Source of the DNA: Halichondria panicea
Taxonomy: Eukaryota > Porifera > Demospongiae > Suberitida > Halichondriidae
Length of the DNA: 64,000 nt
Assembly: GCF_963675165.1 (NCBI RefSeq)
Contig: NC_087377.1
Coordinates: 10,960,632 to 11,024,631 of the forward strand
Direction of reading: 5' to 3'
Below the pieces are notes generated by a model. The model saw only the letters and a list, made by a program, of their open reading frames with translations, was not told where the DNA came from and searched no databases. The position numbers and the translations under genes are program-made. Of this stretch, positions 49,838 through 62,068 are shown one piece after another (position 1 is the first letter of the stretch; every line of letters begins with the position of its first letter).

Positions 49838-49979
49838 TGCGATATGCATGGTCATGCAGAGTCTTCAACCTTGCAAGGCCGGGCGTGTAAAAGACCTTGA
49901 CATAATGTACACTGGCCTCCCATAGTGTTGTAGGAAGTCCATAGACTATCATGGTCTTTGCAGTTTGCATGCTCCAACT

Positions 49980-50017
49980 TAGCCTCGAGACCAGTAATCG
50001 GCCTGGATTCGAGGCTA
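49980..50017. mobile_element. 38-bp TAGCCTCGA micro-element, 9-bp TSD
   Basis: The whole insert is TAGCCTCGAGACCAG, six bases, then CTGGATTCGAGGCTA less a few positions. GCTCCAACT is duplicated at 49,971-49,979 and 50,018-50,026. It is the shortest member with an exact duplication in this window. Confidence 0.85.
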
Positions 50018-52333
50018 GCTCCAACTAGACTAGTTAAGTTGGGGTGGGGCTCAATCCTTTGCAGGGGTCCAGCCAGGGATACAAAATCCCTGATCCAGCA
50101 CTACTTTGTGAGTTATCTGTAGAGTTTCAAATTTACATTGTATAATTATACACCATGTGTTTCGGTACTGTGGCGGAAAGAAAAGTTCGTTCAAATACGT
50201 CATTCTTATGTACATTGTAGAAACACATGCAAGTTGATGGTCAAATAGGTGATCGAGCGTCTCGAATAAAGAAAGAGGTGTAACGAGAAGTAGTGCTGGA
50301 CCCAACTGTTGAAGATCGCAAAGATTGACCCCAAGTTGCAACTAGTTGGAGCATGCAAAGACTTAGCCTCAATTCCAGGCCAGCAAAGACTATACCAACC
50401 CACAATATTGTCAGTGTGCATGCTTTTCCAATTAACCTACCCTTCCCCATTTTTTCACAAAATGTTTTTTGCACTTGTGTTATGTACCACTTCATGCATG
50501 TCATCATGAAATTCTGTTGAAACTATAATATTATAATTATATAGATCGTTAACATCAATGCACAACATATAAATGAGAAAACAAATAACTAAGCACTTAA
50601 AGTGAAAAAATCCACAGATTGAATTTTAACTAAACTCTCCTGTCCTCCGGCTACAACAAACTCTCCACTAGGAAGTACAGAGCATGTGCAGCTGTGTCGT
50701 GCAATAGGCAGGTCTCCCACTTTCACCCACCTCCTGGTGTCAGGCTGGTAGAGGTGGATCGATGAACTTGGGCTGTCTCTGTCGTCCTCTCCACCAACGG
50801 CTAATAGTGACCTCCCAATACTGAGAGGAGCTGACTTCATGAGTGGTACTTCCTGTAAGGTCTGCCAGAGAGTGGGTGTGTCCAGGTTGGAAGGGGCCTC
50901 TACAGTAAGTTCATTGAGGTCGACGTGGTGCAATGTCTTGGTTGCCCCAGTGTGATCGAACCCTCCCATTAGGTAGAGGGTGTTTCCTATGAGAGTCGAT
51001 TTCAGTTCTGATTGTGGGTTAGGTATAGTGACTGAGCAATGTACCATCTTCTTGATGCCACGTCCAACACCTACACGGAGGAGGAGGTACGTCCTTGATC
51101 ATCACACCCACCAGCTACAATGATGTGGTTGTTGAAGGAGACAGCTGTTGAGAAATGACGAGCAATGTTCATTGGTGGGTATGGGTGAGTCCATTCCCCT
51201 GACTCAAATACTGCAAGTTGATTGCTGCATGTGTTTGAATCACATCCTCCCACCAGCACTAGTCGATTAGTGAGTGATGTCATAGCGAACCACTTGGCAG
51301 TTTTGTCCATTGATCTTGCTCAAGCTTCATCACTGTAAACCTGTCATGGTAATTGTCTGCGTACCCTCCACCAACATACATCGTATCACCGATAACAACA
51401 CTCTGTACCGAGGTCATCTCAATTGGCATGTCTTTTCCTCTTCTCCAATTCAGAGTACGTGAGTAGAGGTCTCAACTCTCCGGGAGGGGGACCCTGAATA
51501 ATGAATGAGTGTAATATTAGGATAGTGTCTACTAACAAGCGAGTGTTACTTGTAGTAATAATTGCATGCATACTAAAATCACTTTCTTAAGAGGCGACGC
51601 CCACCAGCTTAATAGAATGTACAGTACGATTATATCGGATCAAAGCTTCTTGTATAGCTCTGCAATAATGTCTCACCTGTCTCTGCTGTTGAATGATGGC
51701 GTCTCTCCTGACCAGCTCAGCATCTTTGTGCTCAATCTGTTCCCTGTGTGCCTGTACAGGGGAACGTTGGTGAATTAAAACACAGACGTGAATATAATTA
51801 GTGGAAATTCTACAACAGAACGAGAACAAGAAACAATTTCGCTAGGGAGAGGTATTAGAGTTACAGCTAATAACATAGCATCCGTGGAGTGCATGCGTAC
51901 ACTACTGCGGGAATTACTACATGTACGCACTTTCTTGACTGGTTGAGTGTCCTTTGACTCCCTCTTTGTTGCCTCCACTGTGTCCCAGCTTCTTATCAGT
52001 GAAACATCTAAGGTAAACTTAATTGAAAATCGATACGTATAGTATTACAAACAAATTGTACGTGTATAACGTCATGCATAACGTGATTTTAGAGGCTATA
52101 GTTGGGCTTGGTAAATTATTAGCAACGCTAAAAACTCGCCCATGCATGCACTGTCTGTAGCATTGAACGTTTTAATTCCAGTTAGTGTTGTATTGGGTAC
52201 ACGTATATATAGCTAGAGTATACCAATGGCTATGCTGAGCGCTGCAGAATACCTACAGTCTCTTGAGTTACAGCGAGCTGCATGCTCTCTTGAATTTCTA
52301 CAAAAACAGTATATACGTATAATTATATATATA

Positions 52334-52567
52334 CCGTATAGCGCGAAATTTTCGATGGGCTTAATTTTCGTGGATTTTGTGGGTTAGCAATCCTACACAA
52401 AAATGAAGTCCACGAAAATTGTTCTTTAATTAGAATTATCTGCTATAACGTGCAAAGATTAAAGGCGTGGCTTCCGGTAAGCAGCCATTCCACGAACATT
52501 ATGCAACGAAATGCTTTTAGAGGCCATTCCACGAAATATAAATGCCTCGAAAATTTCGCGCTATACG
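52334..52567. mobile_element. TACCGTA foldback in copy F
   Basis: The ends CCGTATAGCGCGAAATTTTC and GAAAATTTCGCGCTATACG are flanked by TA. Inner segments are inverted (TTCCACGAA, ATTTTCGTGG). Confidence 0.7.
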
Positions 52568-52721
52568 TATATAATAATTATTGTACGTTATTATCATTAC
52601 TAATAATTTTGTGTAATAGGCTGCATTTAGTATGAGGAGAAAGAAAGCCTATGGTGTATAGAATGCATTTAGATTTTAGACAAAAGGCCTAATCAATGGT
52701 TTAAGTGTGTTTGTGGTATAC

Positions 52722-52800
52722 AGTAGAACCTCGATTATCCTAACTCTGTGCATTTGAGGCCCGAGTCGTCTGTAAGTCGACTGTCAGTAAGCAGGCTCTT
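52722..52800. repeat. Pogo/Tigger-type element end
   Basis: CAGTAGAACCTCGATTATCC is a well-known terminal sequence class of pogo/Tigger elements. The opposite end was not found nearby. A weaker relative (CAGTTGAGCCTGATTATTC) is at about 26,204. Confidence 0.5.
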
Positions 52801-53283
52801 AACTCTAACTCTGTGCAGTCAGGCTCTCAATGCCCAAATGTAACACTACTACTATTTCCAACATACAGTTCAGTTTATATGCTATACATCAACATTTTTC
52901 AAAAAAATAATTATGAAAATGGTGATCGATGACGTCATGTAAGAGAAGTGCAAATACGGCTATGAAGATGCTAAGATCAGCTTCAAAAATAAGGCCAGAT
53001 GAAAATCTCATGCATGTCATATATTCTTAAGATACATAACATAGCCTACCTTTAGGGTAGTAAAGAAGCCAGCTAAAGGCAGTTTTGCACATAATAATAT
53101 TGACTTGTTACCAATTTAGAAAACATAATCATGACATAATCTATCTTTTGAGGGCCTAACAGCCTTATTTAAGTCAGCTGCTAATTGTATCAGTATAGTT
53201 CCAGCGCTATCATATAAGGCCATGCAAAGTCGATTTGTAGTTTCTCAGATAGCAAGCGGAATGGTGAAAGTGTATTAATCATA

Positions 53284-53491
53284 CCGTATAGCTCTAGAAA
53301 TTTCTGTGGCCCAAAAATTCTGCGAATTCTGTGAATGAATGAGTAAACACAGAAATATTATCCGCAAATGCTTATTAACCACACCTAATGTAACAGTTGA
53401 AAGTTCAATTCGCAGAAATATTATCCGCAGAAGGTTGGTCCTTTTACAGCTATTCGCAGAATTTTTGGGCCGCAGACATTTCTAGCTACGG
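53284..53491. mobile_element. TACCGTA foldback in copy F
   Basis: The ends CCGTATAGCTCTAGAAATTT and AAATGTCTGCGGCCCAAAAA-type arms (right arm read on the complement) converge on TAGCTACGG. It is flanked by TA. Confidence 0.65.
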
Positions 53492-53797
53492 TAATTATGA
53501 TTATTCATCATACAAAACACACTTTTTTTAGTCCCTCTAAATTGGGTCACATGATATTTTTTTTGAAAGCAGCTGTCAAATTCCAAGCGCGAGCTAGGGC
53601 AGAGAGAATTAGATGAATCTGTACCAACATACACATGCTTCTATAGTACACGCATTGTTCAATGTCATAATGGATATAGTAAAGAAATTTATCAAGATTT
53701 TACCTATGGGACCGTAGAAATCTAAGCTCCACTGAGAAGCTTTCAAGGAGTCTGTCTGGCAGTCACCTTCTTTAAAATAAAATATAAACTTGTAATA

Positions 53798-54010
53798 CCG
53801 TATAGCAGGTAATTTTTATGGGGTAAAAATTCATGATTTTCGTGGTCAAGCTTGACCTCCACGAAATTTTAACGTAGGCGTGGCTTACCGTAACGTATGA
53901 ATGCAGTAAAAGCAACGAGACTATAAACGAAATTTATACTCACGAAAATCACAGTTTTCCAGACAAACGAATTTTTTTACCCCACCCCACGAAAATTACC
54001 CGCTATACGG
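53798..54010. mobile_element. TACCGTA foldback abutting the Death exon of copy F
   Basis: The ends CCGTATAGCAGGTAATTTT and AAAATTACCCGCTATACGG are flanked by TA. The right end lies 18 bp from the Death exon donor, at the side where the kinase exon would be expected, so it may mark the deletion breakpoint. Confidence 0.7.
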
Positions 54011-54649
54011 TACTGAACTAGTGCTTACCCTCTGACTTCACATCAGTAGGATTGCTTGCATCAGTAGACTGTAGATGATCTTTCTCGATGGTATTGGCTA
54101 TGTCACTGTGGCCCACGATAGGACTGGACAAAGCTCTGACAACATCTTTCCAGCTTCTCTCACCACCTTTCAGCCATTCTTTCAAACCCTCCCGATAGCA
54201 TTCCTTTGGATCGTCACGCCATTCTTTGCCAATGCTGTCGATTTTATCAGAGGGTATTTTAAGAACCAGCAAAAAGTTTCGCCACTTGATTCGAGCATCA
54301 AACGTGGCTACGTATAGTTTTCCTAGATCTGCTATTGTGAGATAGTCAGACATCTTCTCTGTAGAGTGTGGAGTAAGATAAGCAATGAAGATACAAGTAA
54401 TTATGTATAAATATTTGGAGATCTATATGCAGAAAATAAAACAGTGCTGTCTGCACTTACTGATAATAATCCAGAGCTACAGTATCTTCACAGCTTGATA
54501 CCAGGCACGATACAGAAGTACAGGACAACAGCTAGATCAGCTTGCGCTTGTAATGCGAGACACTCTTTCTCTGCAGAAAAACAATAGCTGTCACGTGCAA
54601 TAACAAATAACATTGCTAAACCACGTGGCTGGTCTTCCAGAGCTAGAGA

Positions 54650-54985
54650 AACATTGTGCAGTCAGTTTTGAAGCTCCGAACGCTCGAGCCAAGTGGCAAA
54701 CTATTGTCTGTATTGGTGGAGGCTAAAGACATGTGTCCATGGACAGGGACTACTAAGAAACCTTCACCAAGAACAAGGTACCGTACTTATTCGACAATTT
54801 TACATTCAGAAAACAGCTAACAAGACACGCCCTCTTTCCTCTGCAGAATAAACAATAATTATCATCTCTCACGTGAAACAGAAAAGAAAAAATTGTGCAG
54901 TTAGTTTTGAAGCTCTGAGCATGCAAGTGGTCAAACTATTTGTCTGTATTGGTGGAGGCTGAAGACATGGGTCCATGGACAGGGA
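54650..54985 (+). pseudogene. Partner family remnants (two partial copies)
   Basis: The GAAGACATGTGTCCATGGAC block at about 54,728 and a second GAAGACATGGGTCCATGGAC block at about 54,963 are each preceded by a TATTGTCTGTATTGGTGGAGG stretch. Both are truncated. The second overlaps the 3' part of an opposite-strand open frame. Confidence 0.5.
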
Positions 54986-55340
54986 CTACTGAGGAACCTT
55001 CATCTCCCCCCCCCCCCGTTACCCTGACTGCACTGTTGCCTGGAAACACATCAGGAGTGACAGTATCCTCGACTCCCTTCACACTTTTACTAGGGCTCGG
55101 ACTCAGACCCATGGCAATCGGAGCTTGTACAAGTAACCATTGTTCTCCTTGACTTTGTTTCACAATTTTAGCTAAACTTGAATCTGTACTGGTAGTGGTC
55201 ATTTCAAATGGTGCGGGGAAGCTATGACTAGTGTCCAATTCAGTTTCTATTTTTACCAGAGTGGCAGAAAGGTCTTGCACAACCTCTTCTTCCTCTTCCT
55301 CAGGCACAGTTGGTACTTTTCTAGTTGGCTTTATGACCAC
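54936..55340 (-). CDS. Hypothetical open frame, 134 codons
   Basis: A complement open frame with acidic run PEEEEEEVV, then DLSATLVKIETELDTSHS, then low-complexity sequence. Its last 20 or so codons are the antisense of a partner-family exon, which argues against the C-terminal part being real. A possible donor lies near 55,022 (CAG|GGTAACG region). I recognise no domain, and it may be a first exon or chance. Confidence 0.25.
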   Translation of the reverse strand: MVIKPTRKVPTVPEEEEEEVVQDLSATLVKIETELDTSHSFPAPFEMTTTSTDSSLAKIVKQSQGEQWLLVQAPIAMGLSPSPSKSVKGVEDTVTPDVFPGNSAVRVTGGGGDEGSSVVPVHGPMSSASTNTDK

Positions 55341-55650
55341 TTGTACATGTACAGTACGTGTTAATTATGACTTGGGCCCTATTAAACTTGGCCTTGTGTA
55401 TGATATACAAGTAACATAAGTTTTTTATATGTTTCGTTTTGTAGTACATTGTGTATACCGCAGTTGATGTAATCACAGCGCCACTCTAATTATACGAAAT
55501 TCGAAATTGTTGACCATAATTATTATACCATCATATAAATTCATTTGTGTTATGTACATAGTCTCGCAAAAATAATTTTTCCCTGGCGTTGTATTTACAC
55601 CAATTACGGTAACACACACACACGCTTGTCGTGTCCACCCACTCACATAG

Positions 55651-57598
55651 GATCTCCACACGCTAACGGGCGATGGTGGTTTGCCCTCTGACATGACCTC
55701 TGAGGATGGTTCTACCCTCAACGCTATAGGCCACGCCCTCATCCAGATGCAGCAAAGTGGACAGACCACCCCCTGATCTCAGTTCCTCATCACTAGGAGC
55801 ACCTCTTCTGGTTCAGAGTCTGGCCAAAATGGTGAGTAATGGAGGCCAAATTTATCAGTGTGACGATTCATTTTTGAGGCAAATCCAAAAGTTATATATA
55901 GGCCTTGATAAGAGTATGCAAGTAGAACCATGAGTATTATTGCTAATGTTTGAGGTTTCTTGGAAGTGGTGTTGAAAAATTGTTCTATAAAAAAAGTAAT
56001 TTAATAGTCAGTTTTTACTATGTTGTTGTGTGTGTTCAGGTCCTCTGTGTGTGATGATCCCACCATCTAGTAGTGCTGAGATACTGCATGCAATGGGTCG
56101 ACCTATAGCACCCAAGATGAGCGGGATATCAACTATGGATTATCACACGGCCGACCCCATCGTTCAAATGCAGTTGTGAGTTCATGTGATTGCCTACCTC
56201 TGCATAACATGTATGAAAGTGTGTTAGGGAAAGCATCATTCTTGCTAGGTAACGTGTTACTAGAATATTTTGCTGTTGGTGAAAAACTTTTGCGAATCAG
56301 CCAAATCGGCAAATAAGTGCTGGGTAAATACACACGATCCTTGCCAGAACGCAGGTTTGGGTTTTGCGATTTTATTGTTTCAACTCTCACAAAATTCGCA
56401 TATGCTCACAAAACATTCTAGTAATACGGTAACTGTGAGGAGTGTTGTTATTATGGTGGTTGGTTTGCAGGTCTGGGGATATGGCTGCCAACAGGGAAGC
56501 TCAGAGGAAGGCTACATACAATGAAGGTGAATATTTTTCATACTGAAAGTTATAGTGTACAACAGATGACATGTACATACGTGGTCATAATGAAATAGAA
56601 GCGTTTCCCACAAAGTACAGTTACGAAACTTTAACATTAAAATCTGCCACTTAATAACATAATTATTTGTTGTGTGGAAGCCATGCTCTAAACGCAGTAG
56701 ATGTGAACACAGTATAATAATATTAATTATCAAGTATGCCTTGGATTTTATACTAGGTGTACGTGTGTGAGGTCAAGGTTCATTCATTTGCCAATTGGCT
56801 CAGCTTCATTGTACATGCCCTAAACACGATAATTACCAGTTGTAGTTGTTCTTCCCACGCCCAGTTGAGCGTCGGCGTCGGGACAGGATCAACGAGTTCA
56901 TCAAGGTACTGGCTCAGATAGTGCCTGCTTGTCAGAAGATAGACGCAACTACTGGTTCCATTGTCAGGGTGAGTGTGTGTGTGTCTGTTCATGTATGTAC
57001 TAAAGTACTATTGGAAAGCCATCGGAATATCTACTAACTTTAAAGACCTTAAATTTCCTAAATTATATTGCTCATTAGTGTAGAGCACAGTGTTATGTTA
57101 GTTACTAGTAGCATAGAATCCAGCAGAGTTCATTGTATATAACACATGTACATGTAGCTGCACATAAAATTAGTATGCTATTTTTTAGCATGTTTTTGTT
57201 ATCTCCACGTACATGTCTCACCTCACGTCATGTTTCCCTGACTGCAGTATGTGTACAGCAAGGGAACGGTACTGGACAAGACAGTGGACTACTTGAAAGA
57301 GCTCGTGTTTCAAAACAAACAACTCACAGCCAGTGCCAAAATCGCAGAGAAATCAACCAATGCTTTAGCAATGAATCAAAACCAGATCCAAGTCCTAGAG
57401 AAAGAGAACGCATTTCTTCGAGCACAGATTATCCAGTTTAGAATCGATGCAGCTGCCTCCTCTGGTCAGAAACAACCTAACCAGCAACTTCTAAACTCTC
57501 CTCTGGCCCAGAGTCTCCTCAACACAGTAGTGACCCACTCACCACGACCACTTCTGTCTCCCCTCCACAACAGTCCACACAACAAACTAACAATGTAG
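55651..57598 (+). CDS. USF-like bHLH-leucine-zipper transcription factor
   Basis: Exons: 55651-55831 (or 55783-55831), 56040-56175, 56471-56526, 56865-56968, 57248-57598; the 5' end is not resolved. The basic region and helix 1 are split by an intron (ATYNE | VERRRRDRINEFIKVL), and helix 2 and zipper follow (SKGTVLDKTVDYLKEL, then NQIQVLEKENAFLRAQI). The exon 56040-56175 encodes VMIPP-SSSAEILHAMGRPIAP, matching the USF-specific region before the basic domain. It is a nuclear protein expected to bind E-box CACGTG as a dimer. The residues E-RRRRD-RIN fit the class B contact pattern. The tail after the zipper is about 50 residues, longer than in vertebrate USF. The 55651 exon contains an in-frame TGA (55,774-55,776), which a second in-phase acceptor at 55,783 would avoid. 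It is unrelated to the flanking kelch array. Confidence 0.85.
56253..56429. mobile_element. TACCGTA-family element in a USF intron
   Basis: The right end is CTAGTAATACGG followed by TA; the left end is worn (GTGTTACTAGAATATTTTGC). It shares interior motifs with 19,897-20,117. Confidence 0.6.
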
Positions 57599-58181
57599 CA
57601 GCACAGCAACTACTACTATCCCTGGCACAGAACCTCACCAACAGTCCTCACTGGCACAAAACCAAACACCAAGTTCTATCTCATCCCTACAACAACTCGG
57701 TGGCATTGTCTCCAGCCTGGCACCTTTGCAACACAACCTATATGCACTTGTCAGCTTCGTCACAATTCTCTCCTCTCTTACAATCATCGCTGCCGACTGG
57801 AGCCTCTAATCCAAACACACCACTCTTAAGCTCACTCGTACAAACTCTATCCTCCATTGCGAGTACGACCACTTCTCTCCGTCCACTCCTGTTACCGAAA
57901 TCCTCCAACCTGTCACAAGCCAACAACAATGGTGGTGGTGGGTGGTGGTGATGGTGGTGGTCTCTCTGCCGTGGCTGCTGCTAGTCTGCTCAACACTCTG
58001 ATTCTAGCTCAGAATGTGCTCACAAGCAACTCAAGTGCTGGTAGCCCCGTGCAATGTCTATGGAAACGGTGGACCAATCCTCTCAACAGTAGTGTACAGT
58101 ATATTATAATTATGAACTGTTTATGCTGTTCTAGTTTTAACGTTTGTTTTTTAGTAATCTCTCCTTCACTTATACTATAGC
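57599..58181 (+). other. Coding-like 3' region after the USF stop
   Basis: After the stop at 57,598 the sequence keeps a Gln/Leu/Ser-rich coding character that moves between frames (AAQQLLLSLAQNLTNSP, then SSISSLQQLGGIVSSLAP, then QTLSSIASTTTSLRPLLL). A GGTGG run lies at about 57,925-57,960. Either the original C-terminus was longer and has been broken by single-base indels, or this is a 3' UTR of unusual composition. Confidence 0.4.
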
Positions 58182-58339
58182 TACATTGTCAGTATTATTA
58201 TTTTTATACATGTTATTTGTGTCTTAATAATTGAGCTCTCAAAAAATGTTTATGTACATAGCTACGCCCATTAATAATAAGACCACGCCATTATAAGTGC
58301 AGCCTACCTCGATTCAGATCTCAACCTGGACTGCTTAGT

Positions 58340-58799
58340 ACAGTTGCCAACCCTAAGACTTGGCATTGAGAGGAACCTCCTTCATCATGCAAGAACAAGG
58401 TACCATCAAGAACAATGCAGTGCGACTGTGTACCATTGAATGTACAGTACAAAGAATGGGAACCTAGCATGCTTACTAGTCTGCAGTATGTATACATGCA
58501 CTTGTATACAAGGTATGCTTCAATGTAGGCAGGTGTGTACAGGGAAACGTGTGTCAATTGAGATTACTAGCTCACAATATTCGTAATGACATTGTACAGT
58601 ACTTGTACCAGACCCTTCATCACACTACCAGTTTGAATGTGTCCATGTGTTGTTTATCCTGGCTACAGAACACTGACTCAGGACGATGGGGACTTTGACA
58701 AGTTAGATTGTTCAACCACATGATGCACAGAAAAAAGAATTTGTACATGCAGTCACTTTTGTGTCTGTATTTGGTGGAGGCTTTGTGTTGTGATCCACA
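58340..58799 (+). pseudogene. Partner family copy 8, split by a 3.3-kb insertion
   Basis: It includes the CATCAAGAACAATGC / CAAGAACAAGGTAC piece, the intron with ACAGGGAAACGTGTGTCAAT, and the start of the TLTQDDGDFDK exon (about 58,669). It jumps to the GTCACTTTTGTGTCTGTATT block and the Death-like fragment (GGAGGCTTTGTG), which is interrupted at 58,799 and resumes at 62,069. Confidence 0.5.
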
Positions 58800-61700
58800 C
58801 ACTGTAAAAACAAACGTGTTACCGTAACACACGTGTAGCGTGTCACATGTGTGCTAAATTGCTCTACGTATGTCAAATCAGCACATTAGTAAGTGCATGC
58901 GTGCTATTTTAGCCCACTGGTACCACTTTAACCCATGTGTATTGTGTTACACATGTGCTAATTGACCCAACGTGTGTTATATAAGCACAGTAGTAAATTT
59001 CATGTGTGCTATTTCAGCACTGGTATTACAGCAATAGAATGTGGTATATTACGGTTTATAATCAAGTGTAGTGATAATTGTAGTGATATTTGAGCCATTT
59101 CTGAGAGTGAGTAGCATCACTAACTTGATTAGTAAATGATTATGGCATGTGAGCACTGATCTAAGTCAACATAAGAAAGTTTGGATCATGTCTAATTATA
59201 GATATCTTGCTGACAGGTGGTACAGTCTTTATCCTTCATAAAAGAGCAAGAGAAGACCATTGAGTTCTCATTTATAAAGTATTTAGTTTGTTGGCTGTTT
59301 TAAATCTTTTTTAGCTTTTCTATATAAAGCCCAGTGCAGAAGTTGCTACGCGCATGCGCAGTTTCTAGTTGCTATAGCTCCTTCGCAGCTGGATTCTAGA
59401 ACAAAAGCAGAAGAGTCAAAAGCAGTCTAAAGGATACCACCAAGGACCAAGAGTTGTTTAAAAGCTGAAAGAGCTGAAAGAGGATGGTGTCAAAGCAAGT
59501 GGTGAGTTTCTCCAGACAGTTGTTCTGGCTAGCTGTACACAACAGTACAAAAATAATAATACCTATATTTATACTTCGCAGCTGAAGCTTGTAGCCTATA
59601 CTACTAAGATACTACTAGGAGACTACACTATAGAGTGTCTAAAATAAGGAGGGACCAGGAGTTATTCATATCAAAACATTTTGTCAAATGAATGTAAAAA
59701 ATATGTAAAAGTTGTCATCAAACATTTAATCTACAAGTATACAAATGCAGTAAAAAGTGAGACAAAAACACACAATTTGTACTTCAAACACTAAAAAAGA
59801 AGGAATTTTACCTAGAAATAATTTTAGTTTGCTCTCTATTGTATAATTTAGCTATTACTCTTTCCAATGATACCTCACATGCAGTTTCTACATGAGCTGC
59901 ATACAGTGTTTTTCAGGTTTGAAATATAACAGTGATGACAGTTTTACCATTGAATTGCAGTGACTGGAAAGGGACTGTCCCATACTTTACATCATAAATT
60001 TTTGTGGGAAGGGTATTTACCTTTAGTTCGGTGCTAGGCAGCACAAGCAATTCCTAAGGATTCATATGAATGTGGGTTGCCTAGTTTCCTGTTAGTGTTA
60101 AGCAGCGTTAATTTTGCATAAGTGCATGTAAGTAGAGCTAGCTAAAGTTTATTGTGCCAGCTAGACTACTGTATACCTACTGAGGATGACAGAACAGCCC
60201 AAGTAACAGCCAAGGTATACTACTGTAACATAGAGCTGATGTCAAGTTTCCAAGACAAGCAAGGCAAAGCAAAGACAGTGCCCAGGAACTGAAGAAAGCC
60301 CCTGAGAAACTCTCTCCTGGTGGGATTTACCGACACTGACAATCCATCAAGAGATAGTTAACATACATATATTGGATATGATGATGGGTTAGAGTAATTA
60401 TGAATGGAGAGAATAGCTGGTAGACTTGATGGACTGGATGAAAGTTCGAACAGTGACACTGATAACTGATTACAGACTTAGTTTATTCTCTTTTCATTGT
60501 ATTTTGAGTTAGGAACCAAGATTGAAGTATAATCTGGTCTGCAGAAGAAAGGTACAGATGCTAACTTGAATCTGTGCTACCTTGTTTGCTAATTACACTG
60601 CAGTACTTTTATTATTTATTATTTATTATGAAGAGGAAATGACAAATATGACAAGTTATGACACGAAACGTCACAAATATTGAGTGGGCGGTTACAATTT
60701 TAATTTGACATTTCCCATTGCAATGTTTTGATATGTTAAAAGCTGAAAGAGGATTGTTTCACGACCAGACTCGACTAGAGTAAAGCAAGTGTTTTTCTAG
60801 GTGAGTTTCTCCAGGCAGTTGTTCTGGCTATAGCTGTTGACTGAAAATGATAATACCTACCTGTTTGTATTAATGGCAGGCATTGACGGAAAAAGGCTAT
60901 GGTTATTTGTGGATATGATGACTTTGACGAGCTGTATATAGTTCCAACCCAGTGGACAGGCTTCAGCACCTTGTTCATGTTCACACCCAACTGTACTTCG
61001 GCACTCAACTTGATATGGTAAATCATTCTATTTGTACTATAAAATTAGCAACCCATTCACAATTAGTCTTGGCTCTAACAGTAATATTCGAGGCAACCAG
61101 GTCACTGTAGCGTTGTTAGCTCCACCCTATTCTAAGAACTATAAACACTCTTTTAGAATATTCTAACAATTGTATAGCCTCGATTTCATGCCGCGCGTTG
61201 TAATTCTAACCTAAGCGCCAGAAAATATGTACCGTGTGAGGTGAAAAATTTTGTGTTTTTCGAGGCCAAGTAAAAACTGCACCCACTGGTATTTCATTCT
61301 TGGTAGGTGGTTTCCTGTCATTGAAACATTACAACTGCGAGCATCTATTCTGAGGGCTCTAGAGCCAAATAGCACTCGCGAAATGTTCTCGCTATACATG
61401 TACGGTACTCGGTGCTCAAATTGAGCAAAGCAAAAATTGGGACTTGCCCCTTTATTGTAGGTAGTAGGGAGACACTGTGTGTAATTATTGTGTGCCTTTT
61501 ATTTAAACAAAAGGTGGTGCGTATGTTTTGATAGCCCATAATTATGACATAAACAACAATTGGAGTGGCATGGTCATCACATCAATATACGTATGGTGCA
61601 TGGTCTTCATTTGTCTTCATTTCGATCCTTTGTAGGCATGGCTCCATCCTGAAATTTCATCACCGAAGACGATTGCCAAGAAGGCCGTACCTGCCTCTGT

Positions 61701-62068
61701 TGTAGCTTCTAACACTTTATAACGAAGAAGCAGACAATGGTACTTATAATTTGCTGCAACAATACTCTGTACTCATGCAGGACATACTTTATGTTCCTGT
61801 ACATTTTCAATCACTTTTTTTGCTGTTTCATCGAATGTACGTATAATTTAATTGCACCTCCATTTATCTTTTCACAGTCACATGCTAACAACGTCACTAT
61901 TAATAATTTATTGCATGCTACATACGTGCTGGTTTAACACAAAAATCAATGACACGGGTGCTGTTTTAACATTGATATCAAGTAACACGTATGTATAGTG
62001 TGCTATTTTAGGAGACATTCGAACGACACGCTACCACGGGTTAAAATAACACGTTTGTTTTTACAGTG
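58800..62068. mobile_element. 3.27-kb element with CACTGTAAAAACAAACG ends
   Basis: The left end is CACTGTAAAAACAAACGTGTTA and the right end is TAACACGTTTGTTTTTACAGTG, in a Death-like fragment whose paralogues at about 33,565 and 22,870 are uninterrupted (GGCCACAGTGACAT). Comparison gives a 2-bp duplication (CA). Both subterminal regions are rich in CACATGTG-type repeats (58,820-59,035 and 61,925-62,050). Internal direct repeats of about 60 bp (GGTGAGTTTCTCCA, 59,501 and 60,799) are present. No transposase frame is recognised, so it is non-autonomous or decayed. A shortened TACCGTG-type foldback lies at 61,213-61,405. Confidence 0.7.

Larger units (their letters stand above)
50589..54353 (-). 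pseudogene. Copy F: Death - linker - kelch, kinase exon lost, kelch broken
   Basis: Exons on the complement: 54353-54029 (Death, open, 325 nt), 52007-51931 (linker, open), 51751-51677 (coiled coil, open), 51493-50589 (kelch). No kinase sequence lies between 54,028 and 52,008; that interval is filled by three TACCGTA elements and AT-rich DNA. The Death exon ends in phase 1 and the linker exon accepts phase 1, so splicing across would keep the frame. The kelch exon, however, has a 4-nt insertion near 51,455, a GAG-to-TAG stop at about 51,072 (SSSV*VLDV) and a 2-nt insertion at about 51,024. A short Death plus coiled-coil protein remains possible. Confidence 0.8.
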
